Below are positions 15,335-23,904 of a DNA stretch of 64,000 bases, piece by piece (the first letter of the stretch is position 1; each line of letters begins with the position of its first letter). The stretch lies in assembly GCA_007741555.1 (NCBI GenBank), contig CP036526.1:6014001-6078000 (forward strand). Direction: 5' to 3'. This stretch comes from Stieleria marina. Lineage in GTDB: Bacteria; Planctomycetota; Planctomycetia; Pirellulales; Pirellulaceae. Below the pieces are notes generated by a model, which searched no databases, was not told where the DNA came from, and saw only the letters and a list, made by a program, of their open reading frames with translations. Position numbers and translations under genes: made by a program.

Positions 15335-16078
15335 TCACGGCGTTGCCGCTGCCAGCTGTTGTTCGGCAATTTGGAGTGCTTCGCGATAACGATTCTGCGT
15401 CAGTTCGACGCCCAACCGTTCGGCCGTTTCACAAAGCAACTTCAACGCAGCGACTTTGGTGCGTGGCGGAGAGATCACAGATCGACGGAGCGATGCAGCC
15501 CGAAAAGCCGCCATCGCTTCGACGTCGCGTTTCAATTCCAGCAAGCATCGTCCGCCAATCAGATAGCCGTACGGCGAATGTTCATCACTGGACAAAAGTG
15601 GTTTGACTGCGTTCAGCGATTTTTCGTACATCTCGGCATCGTACAGTGCCTCGGCCAACACGATTCGCAGATGGACCAAGGACGGATTCCGCTTCAACCG
15701 TGCCTTGCAAACTTCGATGCGACGGCTGGCCCAATCAGTCTGACTTCGCTGAAGTTCCCGCTCGGTTTCGCTGGTACAGAGTCGTTGATCCAGATCAGCG
15801 ACCTCGCGCAGTTGTTGCAGCGACCGCGCCAGCGTGGCCTCTTCAAACTCCCACAGCACTTTCATGTCGTCTGGAAATATTTTTCGCGCCTGCTCCAGAA
15901 TACGCCGGGCTTCCGCCGGACGATCTTCGGCACGATAAATCGCCCCCAATTCCAGGAATCCATCGAGATCGGTCGGACTGGTCCGCAGATGAACTTCCAA
16001 CTCCTGCCTGCGTTCGATGTTGAGCGCAGCCGGTGCGTTGGAATCGCTTTGTTTTTCAGAAGGTGACACCAAAGACAT
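15335..16078 (-). CDS. TPR-repeat protein heading the WXG100 operon
   Basis: The 247-residue soluble protein contains several TPR-like helix pairs, including DGFLELGAIYRAEDRPAEAR, LVHLRIVLAEALYDAEMYEK and YLIGGRCLLELKRDVEAMAA. No signal peptide or membrane helix is present. ATG at 16078 is preferred; a GTG frame reaches 16150 but would add a low-complexity leader, and neither has a clear ribosome-binding site. It is the first gene of the run leading to the WXG100-like protein and lies 84 bases after the alcohol dehydrogenase stop, so it might share that transcript. A scaffold or chaperone role for the operon is inferred. Confidence 0.82.
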   Translation of the reverse strand: MSLVSPSEKQSDSNAPAALNIERRQELEVHLRTSPTDLDGFLELGAIYRAEDRPAEARRILEQARKIFPDDMKVLWEFEEATLARSLQQLREVADLDQRLCTSETERELQRSQTDWASRRIEVCKARLKRNPSLVHLRIVLAEALYDAEMYEKSLNAVKPLLSSDEHSPYGYLIGGRCLLELKRDVEAMAAFRAASLRRSVISPPRTKVAALKLLCETAERLGVELTQNRYREALQIAEQQLAAATP

Positions 16079-16162
16079 GCCCGCTGGAGAGGAATCAGAT
16101 AAGTCCTTCCATTGTGAACCAATCGGCTCACCAGAGCAAACGTGCCGCACAAAACAGCGATC

Positions 16163-17305
16163 TTAAGCGACGTCGCGGTACAATTCGCTGACCCGATTTT
16201 CATCCAGAGGCACCGGATTGAATGTGCCGGTCCATTGCTTCATGGCGTCTTGAACGAACGTGTCGATACCAGAGGACGGGATAGACAGTTCTTCAAACGA
16301 AGTCGCCAAACCAGCCTCACGCATCCATCCGATGACCATCGACGCCAGCCGCTCGGGCGCTTCGGCAGCGGTGACGCCAGGATCCACTTCACGCATGAGT
16401 TCTGCGTACCAGTCGCCATGAACGGCTCCGTTCATGCGGATGACCGCTGGGAGCATCATGCCAACTGCCTGGCCGTGTGTGATGTCATGGTGAGCGGTCA
16501 AAGGGTTCGCCGTGGCATGCGCCGCCCCCAGCATCGATGTTTCGATTGCCATTCCCGCGAAACAGGCCCCGAGTTGCATCTGGCTGCGTGCTTCGACATC
16601 GGTAGGCTGCGAAAGAACTTTGGAGAATCCGGTGGCCAAAAACCCAAACGCTCGCCGCGAATACATCACCGACATTGGATTGCGTCGCTTGGTGACATAG
16701 GTTTCGATCGCGTGCGAGATCGCATCGATTCCCGTTAGCGCCGTGACGCGTTGCGGCTGGGTGATCGTCAGTAGCGGGTCCAGCACTGCGACGCGGCATG
16801 CGGCACGCGGATCACCGCAGGGCATTTTGGTATGCGTCACCGCGTCACTGATCAACGCAAACGACTGGGCTTCGCTGCCTGTCCCCGATGTGGTCGGCAC
16901 AGCGATCATCGGCAGCAAGTCCGTGGTTGCTTTGCCGACACCATGGTAGTCATGGATGGTGCCGCCACACGAGTAGACAAAGTTAATGCCTTTGCAACAG
17001 TCCAGGCTACTGCCGCCGCCAAGGCCGATCAGCAAGTCCGGTTTGGCTTCCGCGGCCTTTGCGACCCCAGCATCCACCATCGCCGACGTGGGGTTTTCGC
17101 CAAAGTCATGAAAAGAATCGACCGTCAAACCACTCTGCTTTAGCACGTCGATCGCGACGCCAAAATGACCGGCGTCAACGATCCCCGCATCGCTGACGAC
17201 CAGCACACTGCGAGGCCTGAAGCCTACGGCTAATTCGCCCAATCGGTCGACCGATCGTTCACCAAAAACAAAGCGGGTTCGGTTCTGCGTATCAAACGGC
17301 AACAT
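16163..17305 (-). CDS. iron-containing (group III) alcohol dehydrogenase
   Basis: The 380-residue protein matches Fe-dependent alcohol dehydrogenases, which interconvert alcohols and aldehydes or ketones with NAD(P). Seen: the nucleotide-binding motif GLGGGSSLDCCKG, the VPTTSGTGSE motif, GIDAISHAIE with metal-ligand Asp and His, and the paired His motif GAAHATANPLTAHHDITHG. Length is normal for the family when started at ATG 17305, since the 30 residues before it in the open frame are unrelated to the fold. It lies downstream of the serine acetyltransferase gene on the same strand, with a 172-base gap. The exact substrate cannot be read from sequence. Confidence 0.92.
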   Translation of the reverse strand: MLPFDTQNRTRFVFGERSVDRLGELAVGFRPRSVLVVSDAGIVDAGHFGVAIDVLKQSGLTVDSFHDFGENPTSAMVDAGVAKAAEAKPDLLIGLGGGSSLDCCKGINFVYSCGGTIHDYHGVGKATTDLLPMIAVPTTSGTGSEAQSFALISDAVTHTKMPCGDPRAACRVAVLDPLLTITQPQRVTALTGIDAISHAIETYVTKRRNPMSVMYSRRAFGFLATGFSKVLSQPTDVEARSQMQLGACFAGMAIETSMLGAAHATANPLTAHHDITHGQAVGMMLPAVIRMNGAVHGDWYAELMREVDPGVTAAEAPERLASMVIGWMREAGLATSFEELSIPSSGIDTFVQDAMKQWTGTFNPVPLDENRVSELYRDVA

Positions 17306-17477
17306 GTCGGTTTCGGCGGGTGGCCTCTGGTAGGTGCAGCCGAGAAAAATCGGTGCCACCGGAGGGCAGAAGGTAGGCGGGTTTGGTTGCAACACTGTAA
17401 ATGCCCGTCGAGGTTCAAGCGACCGCCATAAAAATGGGGGTCAAAAGTGTTTTATGCCAGAAGACAGCCGTCCCCTT

Positions 17478-18452
17478 CTAAATCTGAAAGTTCAGATCGT
17501 GGTCGGCCGTCGCACCACTGTTTTTGCCGTCGCGGACGCGAAGCTGCGGTTTTTCCAGCGTGACGGTCGTATTGGGCGACACCGTTTTTGTAATCCAAAC
17601 ACTGGAACCAATCACGCTATCGCGTCCCACCACGGTGCGTCCGCCTAGAATCGTCGCGTTGGCATAGACCACCACCCCGTCTTCGATCGTCGGATGTCGC
17701 TTGGTGCCGCGGATCAATTGTCCGTCGTCATCGGTTTTAAAACTTAACGCCCCCAGCGTCACCCCCTGATAGAGTTTGACGTGTTCGCCAATTTCACAGG
17801 TTTCACCGACCACCACACCAGTTCCGTGGTCAATAAAAAAGTACCGACCGATCGTGGCGCCGGGGTGGATATCGATCCCGGTTCGCTGATGCGCCCATTC
17901 GGTCATCATCCGCGGGATGAACGGCACTTGCAGTCGATGCAGTTCGTGAGCGATTCGGTAGACCGTGATCGCCTCCAAACCCGGATAGCAAAAAACGACT
18001 TCGTCCGTCGTTTGGCAAGCGGGATCGCCATCGTAGGCAGCCTGGACATCCGTGGCCAACACGGCACGTAGCGCCGGAACACATTTCAGTGTTTCGATCG
18101 CCATCGCCTGTCCCTTGGCTTCAAAATCGATGTCGCTTTCGCAATCGTTGTGTTTCTGCTGGACACGATTTTCGTGCCGGAGCGCTCGCGCGATTTGGAT
18201 GGTCAGCGAATCGTGAAGCGAATCGATCAGCCCGCCCACGTGATAGCGAATGTTACCGTTGTGAAGCCCCACTTTGCGCTGATAGCCAGGATACAGAATA
18301 TCTTTCAGATCCATCAGGATCTCGATCACCGCTTCGTAACTTGGCAGCGCGCAATGACCCAAGTGATTGATCGCGTCATCGGGCGTGTAAGTCGCCACGA
18401 TTTCTTCGGTCAATGTCGGCAGATGTTCTTTCAGTCGAAAGTCGGATGCCAC
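17478..18452 (-). CDS. cysE: serine O-acetyltransferase
   Basis: The 324-residue enzyme transfers acetyl from acetyl-CoA to L-serine, the first committed step of cysteine synthesis. It has a long helical N-terminal domain, then a left-handed beta-helix of hexapeptide repeats from about 200: [45 protein letters not shown] and [20 protein letters not shown]. The active-site DHGTG and the DIHPGA motif are intact. Length is nearer the EpsC-type long form than E. coli CysE (273). No cysK is adjacent in this window. ATG 18452 gives the complete N-terminal domain. Confidence 0.93.
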   Translation of the reverse strand: MASDFRLKEHLPTLTEEIVATYTPDDAINHLGHCALPSYEAVIEILMDLKDILYPGYQRKVGLHNGNIRYHVGGLIDSLHDSLTIQIARALRHENRVQQKHNDCESDIDFEAKGQAMAIETLKCVPALRAVLATDVQAAYDGDPACQTTDEVVFCYPGLEAITVYRIAHELHRLQVPFIPRMMTEWAHQRTGIDIHPGATIGRYFFIDHGTGVVVGETCEIGEHVKLYQGVTLGALSFKTDDDGQLIRGTKRHPTIEDGVVVYANATILGGRTVVGRDSVIGSSVWITKTVSPNTTVTLEKPQLRVRDGKNSGATADHDLNFQI

Positions 18453-18779
18453 AGGTCTGCTCGATAAAAAGGGTCAGCGATTGGGACAACGACAAAAATC
18501 ACGTTAACCAGCTTTCAGCACACATCCGAGTTTCGCTCGTCCGTGTGCCCTCCAGACCATTGTTGGCCTTGGCAGGTTCAGTGGCTAGTGCGGCCTAGAA
18601 AGACTTCGCAACAGCAGCGTTCTGTCCATTCAAACGAAAACCAGCGACCGAGCCAAAGCCTTGTCGCTGGTCATTCACATTTTCTTGAATTCCTCGATGC
18701 CTACCGTAGCCGGCTGAATCAGCCGACTCTTGGCAAGCAGCTCTTGGGTGCCCATTCTTGGCGAGCACTCAAGACTTCT
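18453..18779. other. 327-base intergenic region with hairpins
   Basis: This lies between the Cys-rich lipoprotein stop and the cysE start on the minus strand, so it should hold a terminator and the cysE promoter. It contains the terminator-like hairpin at 18641-18670 and a second palindrome (CGGCTGA-A-TCAGCCG, 18711-18725). I see no ORF worth reporting. Confidence 0.45.
18641..18670 (-). terminator. likely terminator of the Cys-rich lipoprotein gene
   Basis: Eight-base perfect stem (CCAGCGAC and GTCGCTGG) with a 14-base loop; on the minus strand the stem is followed by TTTTCGTTTG. It lies about 110 bases downstream of the lipoprotein stop codon. Confidence 0.5.
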
Positions 18780-19253
18780 TTAGCGACCGATACTCGGTGG
18801 ATTTGCTTGTAGAAAATCACGTGGTCCGCGAGTCGTGTAATACGGATACGCAACCTGTCCACTGGCAGGGCCCGGTGTGAAGGGGCGACTGTTCAAATTC
18901 GCAGCGGCATTGTGACCGAGCAATCCGGTTTGCAAATGCGAGCTGTAATCCAGCCCACCTGATTGCCAACCCAGTTTTCCGGCTTGGCAACCTGGACGTC
19001 CACAGTTTCCACCACAGCCGCCTTTGCATCCTAGCAGACCAGCCGCAGTTCCCATGGAACCTCGAACGCCGCAGTTACCACTTTGGCATCCGCCACCACA
19101 AGCTGATCCACAACTGGAGGCCATCATGCCACCACCGCAACTACCGCTCTGACAAGTTCCACTACTGCAACCGCCACTCGATGAGCATGAAGCACATCCA
19201 GTTGCAGTCACCATAAGACCGACTAACGATCCGATCAAAAGCCAACGATTCAT
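18780..19253 (-). CDS. Cys/Gly/Ser-rich lipoprotein
   Basis: A 157-residue protein with a lipoprotein signal (lipobox TATGC, Cys20) and then a strikingly Cys- and Gly-rich stretch to about residue 90, with many CGG, SCG and SGNCG repeats, changing to an ordinary C-terminal tail YPYYTTRGPRDFLQANPPSIGR. From memory that tail recurs in Pirellulales proteins. The signal suggests the outer or inner membrane; the cysteines could bind metals or form disulfides, but no defined motif is visible. A good ribosome-binding site (AAAGGA) precedes ATG 19253. Function unknown. Confidence 0.8.
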   Translation of the reverse strand: MNRWLLIGSLVGLMVTATGCASCSSSGGCSSGTCQSGSCGGGMMASSCGSACGGGCQSGNCGVRGSMGTAAGLLGCKGGCGGNCGRPGCQAGKLGWQSGGLDYSSHLQTGLLGHNAAANLNSRPFTPGPASGQVAYPYYTTRGPRDFLQANPPSIGR

Positions 19254-19593
19254 TGTCGAATCCTTTCAAGGGTGTGCCTGATGCACGGGAATGCAGACAC
19301 GGTTTGCAAAATGTTTCTTCGTGGCAAGTAAGCGAACTGATTTCGCGAGCGTACTTGCTTCTGTTCTCATTTCGGCGTCGCAAACGGCTCCGTACACATA
19401 ATCAGTGCAACCGCATCAAACCGATTGGAATCGCAACCGTAACTGCGCCGCAAACTACCTCGCTTATTGCTAGCCAAGCCCAAAACCGCTTCGCAACGTG
19501 ATTCCTGGCTTGCGATCAGCCACTGCGGATTGGTACGTCCAACACTGACATGCCCACTCTTCTCAGGCAGTTTCAATGATCTTCGGAAGTAAC
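19254..19593. other. divergent intergenic region with long hairpin
   Basis: It separates the divergent lipoprotein and exported-protein genes. A 7-base inverted repeat, GCAAGTA...TACTTGC (19324-19358), lies 71-105 bases upstream of the lipoprotein start. No ORF or RNA gene could be supported. Confidence 0.35.
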
Positions 19594-19992
19594 ATGGTTT
19601 CCTCAAACTCCTTTGTGCGCCGGCCCGCTTTTCTCGTTGCGATGGTGATCGCTGCCGGTCTGGTCCATCACGCGTCGGCTCAGAATGCCGTTCCGCGCAT
19701 TTCGACCGTGACGGTCGATCCTTACCGCACGCTCGAAGACCAGCTGCTAAACCGTTTACGAGCAACGTCGCGCGAACAACGCGCGTACCTTCAGTTTGTG
19801 GTCAAACAAGTCAAACAAAACCGTTTGGACATGCGACTGGTCATCGCCATCCAACGTTATGCACTTCGACGACGTCCGGACTTTCCGTTTCCGTTTTTTG
19901 AGCAAGCCCTTCGCACCGAGGCTGCTAAACGCAACGTGATACTGCCACGAGTGCAAACCTTTGCCAGCAGCAAGATTGCTTCGCCTCGCTAA
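19594..19992 (+). CDS. exported hypothetical protein
   Basis: The 132-residue protein begins with a classic signal peptide (RRPAFLVAMVIAAGLVHHASA, cleavage around residues 29-30) and then a basic, helical mature part of about 100 residues with SREQRAYLQFVVKQVKQNR. ATG 19594 is chosen because GGAAG sits at good spacing just upstream; an in-frame ATG at 19576 is the alternative and would add six residues. No domain is recognised. It is divergent from the Cys-rich lipoprotein gene and stands alone. Confidence 0.68.
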   Translation: MVSSNSFVRRPAFLVAMVIAAGLVHHASAQNAVPRISTVTVDPYRTLEDQLLNRLRATSREQRAYLQFVVKQVKQNRLDMRLVIAIQRYALRRRPDFPFPFFEQALRTEAAKRNVILPRVQTFASSKIASPR

Positions 19993-20092
19993 TCAATCGG
20001 CGCTAATCAATCTGCACAGATCACTTAGCGTTAATCACTTGACGCTGATCACGCCCCAGCAATCAAACTAGGCGACGCCGCCAACCGGCTGG

Positions 20093-22924
20093 CTACTTCG
20101 ATTCGACCAACGATTCCGCTCGACGAATCACCTGCAAGAACTCCTCGCGAAGTCCAAACGGATCTCTTCCCAGCGAAGTTTCAGCGACCGGCAAAACCTC
20201 TTTCAACGTCCAGTCGCCCAGATATTTGCTATCACGCAGCTGCATGCCAAAATGGGCCACCGTGGCGGCAAACCGAAAATCGGCATCGGCATCGGCAAAC
20301 GCAACTTCATCGCCGCTGAATGAAAACTCGGCCCTCTCGTCCGCGTCTTCTCCCTCGTCTGCATCTTCATCTTCGTCCGCGTCTTCGCCGGGCAACCGGT
20401 AGCTCAATCCAACCGACAACAATTCGTCGCTGCGAGCCTTCTTGGTCAAGCGAGGTTCCTTTTGGTACTTCAACTTTTCCACATTTCGCGATGGTTCTTC
20501 TTCGGCTTCGTCCTGCGGCACAATTTCGTACAACGCCGTCACACTGCGCCCCGCCAGTATGCGATTTGATCGACTGTCCCCGGATCCACCGCTGCCTTCA
20601 GTCTTTGCCACCAGCCCTATCCGTTCGTTCTCGAACCCAATCAATCGGTACTGACTCACTCGCCGCGGATTAAATTCCAGTTTTAATGTCACGTCGTCGG
20701 CGACCAAGTCCCGGCGACTCGTCTGATCGGACATCACCTGTTTTGCTTCAGCAATCGAATCGACAAACGCAAACTCACCCTGAGCAACAAGTTCGCTGGG
20801 CCGAGCTTGAGCGTAGTCGCTTTGGCCAAGGGCGAGGATCGCAAATGAAATCCCCGCCGCCGATTCCTTTTCGATGCGGCTCGAGAGTTTCTCGATGCTG
20901 TCCATTCCCGCACTGAAATCTCCGTCCGTACAAACCACGACACGATTGACACCATTGTCGACCAGGTTGTCCTTGGCGACTTTAAACGCCAAATCAATTC
21001 CCTCGCCTCGCGTTGTCGAACCACCGTCAGACAAATCCGCCAACGCGTCTAAGATACTTTTCTTCTCCGACACCGGTGTCGAATCGAGCACCAAGCCTTC
21101 AGCGTCGGAAAAGACGACGATGGCCAAACGATCCTTTTCATCCAGTTGCTCGACCAACGACCTAATGGCATCGGCTATCAGTGACAACTTGTTGGGAGCA
21201 TCCATCGAACCGCTGGTATCAAGCAAGAAAACCAAGTTACACGGCGGACGCTTTCCTTGATCGAGGGATTCGCCTTTGACAACGACTCGAACAAGCTGGT
21301 GATCGCTGTTCCAAGGACAGCTCGCCACCGTCATCTGGGCTGCAAAAGGATGCTGCGGTTTGTCTGCCGGCGATTCCTGGTCGGACCAGTAGTCGTAGTG
21401 AAAGTAGTTCACGAGTTCTTCCACACGAACTTCGCCCGCGTCAGGCAACGCTCCCGCCCGCAACAGTTCCCGACGGACCAAACTGTAGCTCGATGTATCG
21501 ACGTCGGTTGCAAACGTGCTCAAGGGGGATTCTGTCACCGCGACGAATGGGTTTTCGAAGACCGGCATCGATCGTTTACCCCCGATGCCGCCACGTCCAA
21601 ATTGATTTTGGCCGAACAGCTTTTGATTCAACTCCAAGATCTCTTCATCGAACCCTTTGTCCGCGGAAGCCTTATCCGCCCGCGTCATGACACCTCCGGC
21701 AGCGAATGCGACTCCACCGGCCGGTTTCACTTCTTCGGTTTTCGCGTCGTTCTTATAACTCGTTTCCTTGGGAATATCCCGAAACAACAGTTCGTCTTGC
21801 GCAGTCATGGGCTGGTCTTCAACACTTACCTCATTGGCTGGCGCCGACAGTGCTGCTGCACCGGCGGGTGCCGAACGCGACATCGAACGATTCGGACGCG
21901 CGCTCTTTGCGATCGACTTTTGCGCCGCAACAGCCGGCGGAGCCATGGCTGATTCGGGTTCAACAACTGCCGCGGGTTTTTTCATCGGAGCAGGAGCAGG
22001 CGTTTTGTCGCTGCGGGCTGCGATCGATCCCATGTTCTCTGCGATGCGTGCCCGAGCACGTTGCATCGCGCTGCGTTTGGGCGATGAACTTCCGTCGGAT
22101 TCAGAAACTCCATCGGAAGCAGTACCAGCGGCTGCCGACAATGCCGTCGCTCTGCCGGTCAAAGCTTCCTGTTCACTGTCCGTAAGCGCATCCAAATCGG
22201 GTAACCCCAGCGAACTGGCCGTCGGAATGGCTCGGTCGACGGTCTCGCTTTGTCGGCCACCTTCAGCCAATTCAAACATCTGCTTGCCCTGCACCGACTC
22301 CTGCGCAACATCCATCGCAGATTCCATCCCGGCTTTCCTGGCATCGTCTCCATCAGCCAATGCAGCGATCGCGGTGCCGGACGGTGCTTCCTTTGAAAGA
22401 CTCAACTCAACTTGTTGCCCCGCCCCGTCTTTGGCGAAAGCAAAATCCGCGGCAGCAGGCACACTACCGGCCTTTTCGCTCGCCGTCGGAGCGGAGCTGG
22501 CGACAGACGACGCCATCGCCGATTCCTCCTCTGGCCCGCTAGCTGTCAGCACTTTGTTCTGCCGAATCCACGGAGCGAACCCGACCAGCAACAACAACAC
22601 CGCTGCCATCGCCAATACCATCATCGGCACACCCCACGACGGTGCGCCGTGAATCGCTTCGCCTTGTTCTGCGTTACTAAGCGATGACAACGGATTGGAC
22701 GCGGTGTCGGCGATGGCGGATTTGCGCGCGTCGTCCAACGAAGGTGTTGATTCGCTCTCGAACAGGCTGCCGATGCGATCCGTCAAACTGCTCGCTTCGG
22801 CGACAGCGGCGGCCAGTTCAGAATTGGAATCCAGTTCTAATTCAAATGCATCACGTTGCTCGGCGGACAATTCGTCCAACACGTAGCTCGTGATACGCGG
22901 GTCGTCCCAAGTAGAATCCGACAT
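20093..22924 (-). CDS. membrane anti-sigma-like protein fused to a YfbK-type VWA domain
   Basis: The 943-residue protein has an N-terminal cytoplasmic segment (1-95, DPRITSYVLDELSAEQRDAF) like anti-sigma factors, one membrane helix (about 98-120), a 300-residue Ala/Ser/Pro-rich linker, then a YfbK-like module: TESPLSTFATDVDTSSYSL, a von Willebrand A domain with MIDAS DTSGS (569-573), and a conserved C-terminal domain. An acidic DADE-rich insertion sits near the C-terminus. A lone ECF sigma factor ends 104 bases upstream on the same strand. I infer that this protein may sequester that sigma and sense an external signal through the VWA part. No zinc-binding HxxxCxxC is present. Confidence 0.88.
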   Translation of the reverse strand: MSDSTWDDPRITSYVLDELSAEQRDAFELELDSNSELAAAVAEASSLTDRIGSLFESESTPSLDDARKSAIADTASNPLSSLSNAEQGEAIHGAPSWGVPMMVLAMAAVLLLLVGFAPWIRQNKVLTASGPEEESAMASSVASSAPTASEKAGSVPAAADFAFAKDGAGQQVELSLSKEAPSGTAIAALADGDDARKAGMESAMDVAQESVQGKQMFELAEGGRQSETVDRAIPTASSLGLPDLDALTDSEQEALTGRATALSAAAGTASDGVSESDGSSSPKRSAMQRARARIAENMGSIAARSDKTPAPAPMKKPAAVVEPESAMAPPAVAAQKSIAKSARPNRSMSRSAPAGAAALSAPANEVSVEDQPMTAQDELLFRDIPKETSYKNDAKTEEVKPAGGVAFAAGGVMTRADKASADKGFDEEILELNQKLFGQNQFGRGGIGGKRSMPVFENPFVAVTESPLSTFATDVDTSSYSLVRRELLRAGALPDAGEVRVEELVNYFHYDYWSDQESPADKPQHPFAAQMTVASCPWNSDHQLVRVVVKGESLDQGKRPPCNLVFLLDTSGSMDAPNKLSLIADAIRSLVEQLDEKDRLAIVVFSDAEGLVLDSTPVSEKKSILDALADLSDGGSTTRGEGIDLAFKVAKDNLVDNGVNRVVVCTDGDFSAGMDSIEKLSSRIEKESAAGISFAILALGQSDYAQARPSELVAQGEFAFVDSIAEAKQVMSDQTSRRDLVADDVTLKLEFNPRRVSQYRLIGFENERIGLVAKTEGSGGSGDSRSNRILAGRSVTALYEIVPQDEAEEEPSRNVEKLKYQKEPRLTKKARSDELLSVGLSYRLPGEDADEDEDADEGEDADERAEFSFSGDEVAFADADADFRFAATVAHFGMQLRDSKYLGDWTLKEVLPVAETSLGRDPFGLREEFLQVIRRAESLVESK

Positions 22925-23028
22925 TTCAATAAGACTCGTCTAAAATTTCGTTCGTATAAATCTTGGTGTCATCCTGGACAGCAGCGACGCCTGTCGCATT
23001 CTTTCGACAGCCAGCCACTTTTGCCAGA

Positions 23029-23565
23029 TCAACCGACCGCCATTGAATCGCGCAGGCTGCGTACTGCAGCATGCAAATGAAAACCGACGTTGCTGACCGT
23101 CAGTCCAGTGACTTCGGCAATTTCTCGATAACTCAATCCCGCTTGCATTCTCAGCCGCAGCACTTCTTGCTGCCGCGGCGTTAACTGATCGACCATGCCG
23201 GCCAATTGACTCTGTTCTTCTTGGTCACTGACTCGCTGCGACACATCGGGCTGCGGATCTTCGATTGGGATCTGCGACGCATCGACGGCATTGCTGTGGT
23301 TTGTTCGTTGCATATCAATCACTCGACTTCTGCAAACCGTGTACAGCCAAGCGGCTACACGCGATTCGATCTTATGGCGATCTTCGCGGCACAATCGCAG
23401 AAACGTCTCCTGCACGGCATCTTGAGCTCCCTGCCAATCTTGTCCCAGCATCCGATGCGCGTACGCCAGCAGCGGACGCTCGTATTGATGGACGAGCTGA
23501 TCGATGACTTCAGGAGGCCAAAGGTGGGGTGCCTCAAGTGGCCGTGCAGCGGGAGCGTCACTCAT
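23029..23565 (-). CDS. ECF-type RNA polymerase sigma factor
   Basis: The 178-residue protein has sigma region 2 (HRMLGQDWQGAQDAVQETFLRL, interrupted normally) with WLYTVCRSRVIDMQR, and region 4 (LTPRQQEVLRLRMQAG, then YREIAEVTGLTVSNVGFHLHAA). Length is normal for an ECF factor. It is followed by the anti-sigma-like VWA fusion on the same strand, the usual arrangement of a sigma/anti-sigma pair. Stimulus and regulon are unknown. Confidence 0.93.
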   Translation of the reverse strand: MSDAPAARPLEAPHLWPPEVIDQLVHQYERPLLAYAHRMLGQDWQGAQDAVQETFLRLCREDRHKIESRVAAWLYTVCRSRVIDMQRTNHSNAVDASQIPIEDPQPDVSQRVSDQEEQSQLAGMVDQLTPRQQEVLRLRMQAGLSYREIAEVTGLTVSNVGFHLHAAVRSLRDSMAVG

Positions 23566-23904
23566 GGATCTTGGAAGGGCAAGTTTCGCGGGTTCATACG
23601 GGCTAACGATCTGCGCCCTGTTTTTCTTAGCCAGATTCTTGCGACTTCGGCGCTAGGGAGCGAGGCGAACCGTCGCACTTGCGGTCGGGAACTGCCAAGT
23701 TTCCGCAATTTTGAGACCTATGTTCGTCATTTTCGGATCAAAATCCCTTCCGATGCTGATGGATCTTGACCTCATCAACTGACAATCGCTAATTCCAAGG
23801 CAACGATTGCCGACTTGGCGGCCCGGATGGCCTCTCGATGTCCCCAATCAAATCCCGATTCATTGCTCCCGAACATGCTGACTCGACCACGGAAGGTTGC
23901 TTAG
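23566..23904. other. 339-base divergent intergenic region
   Basis: It carries the promoters of the divergent sigma factor and aminotransferase genes by position. Short ORFs on both strands have no coding character; no repeat or RNA gene is recognised. Confidence 0.35.

Noticed and set aside
17306-17477. Possible tRNA-like T-loop (GAGGTTCAAGCGAC) between cysE and the alcohol dehydrogenase gene
   Set aside because: No matching acceptor, D or anticodon stems could be folded by eye.
19988-20030. Imperfect repeats of CGCTAATCAATC downstream of the exported protein gene
   Set aside because: Only two short copies, no clear function; noted as ordinary intergenic sequence.
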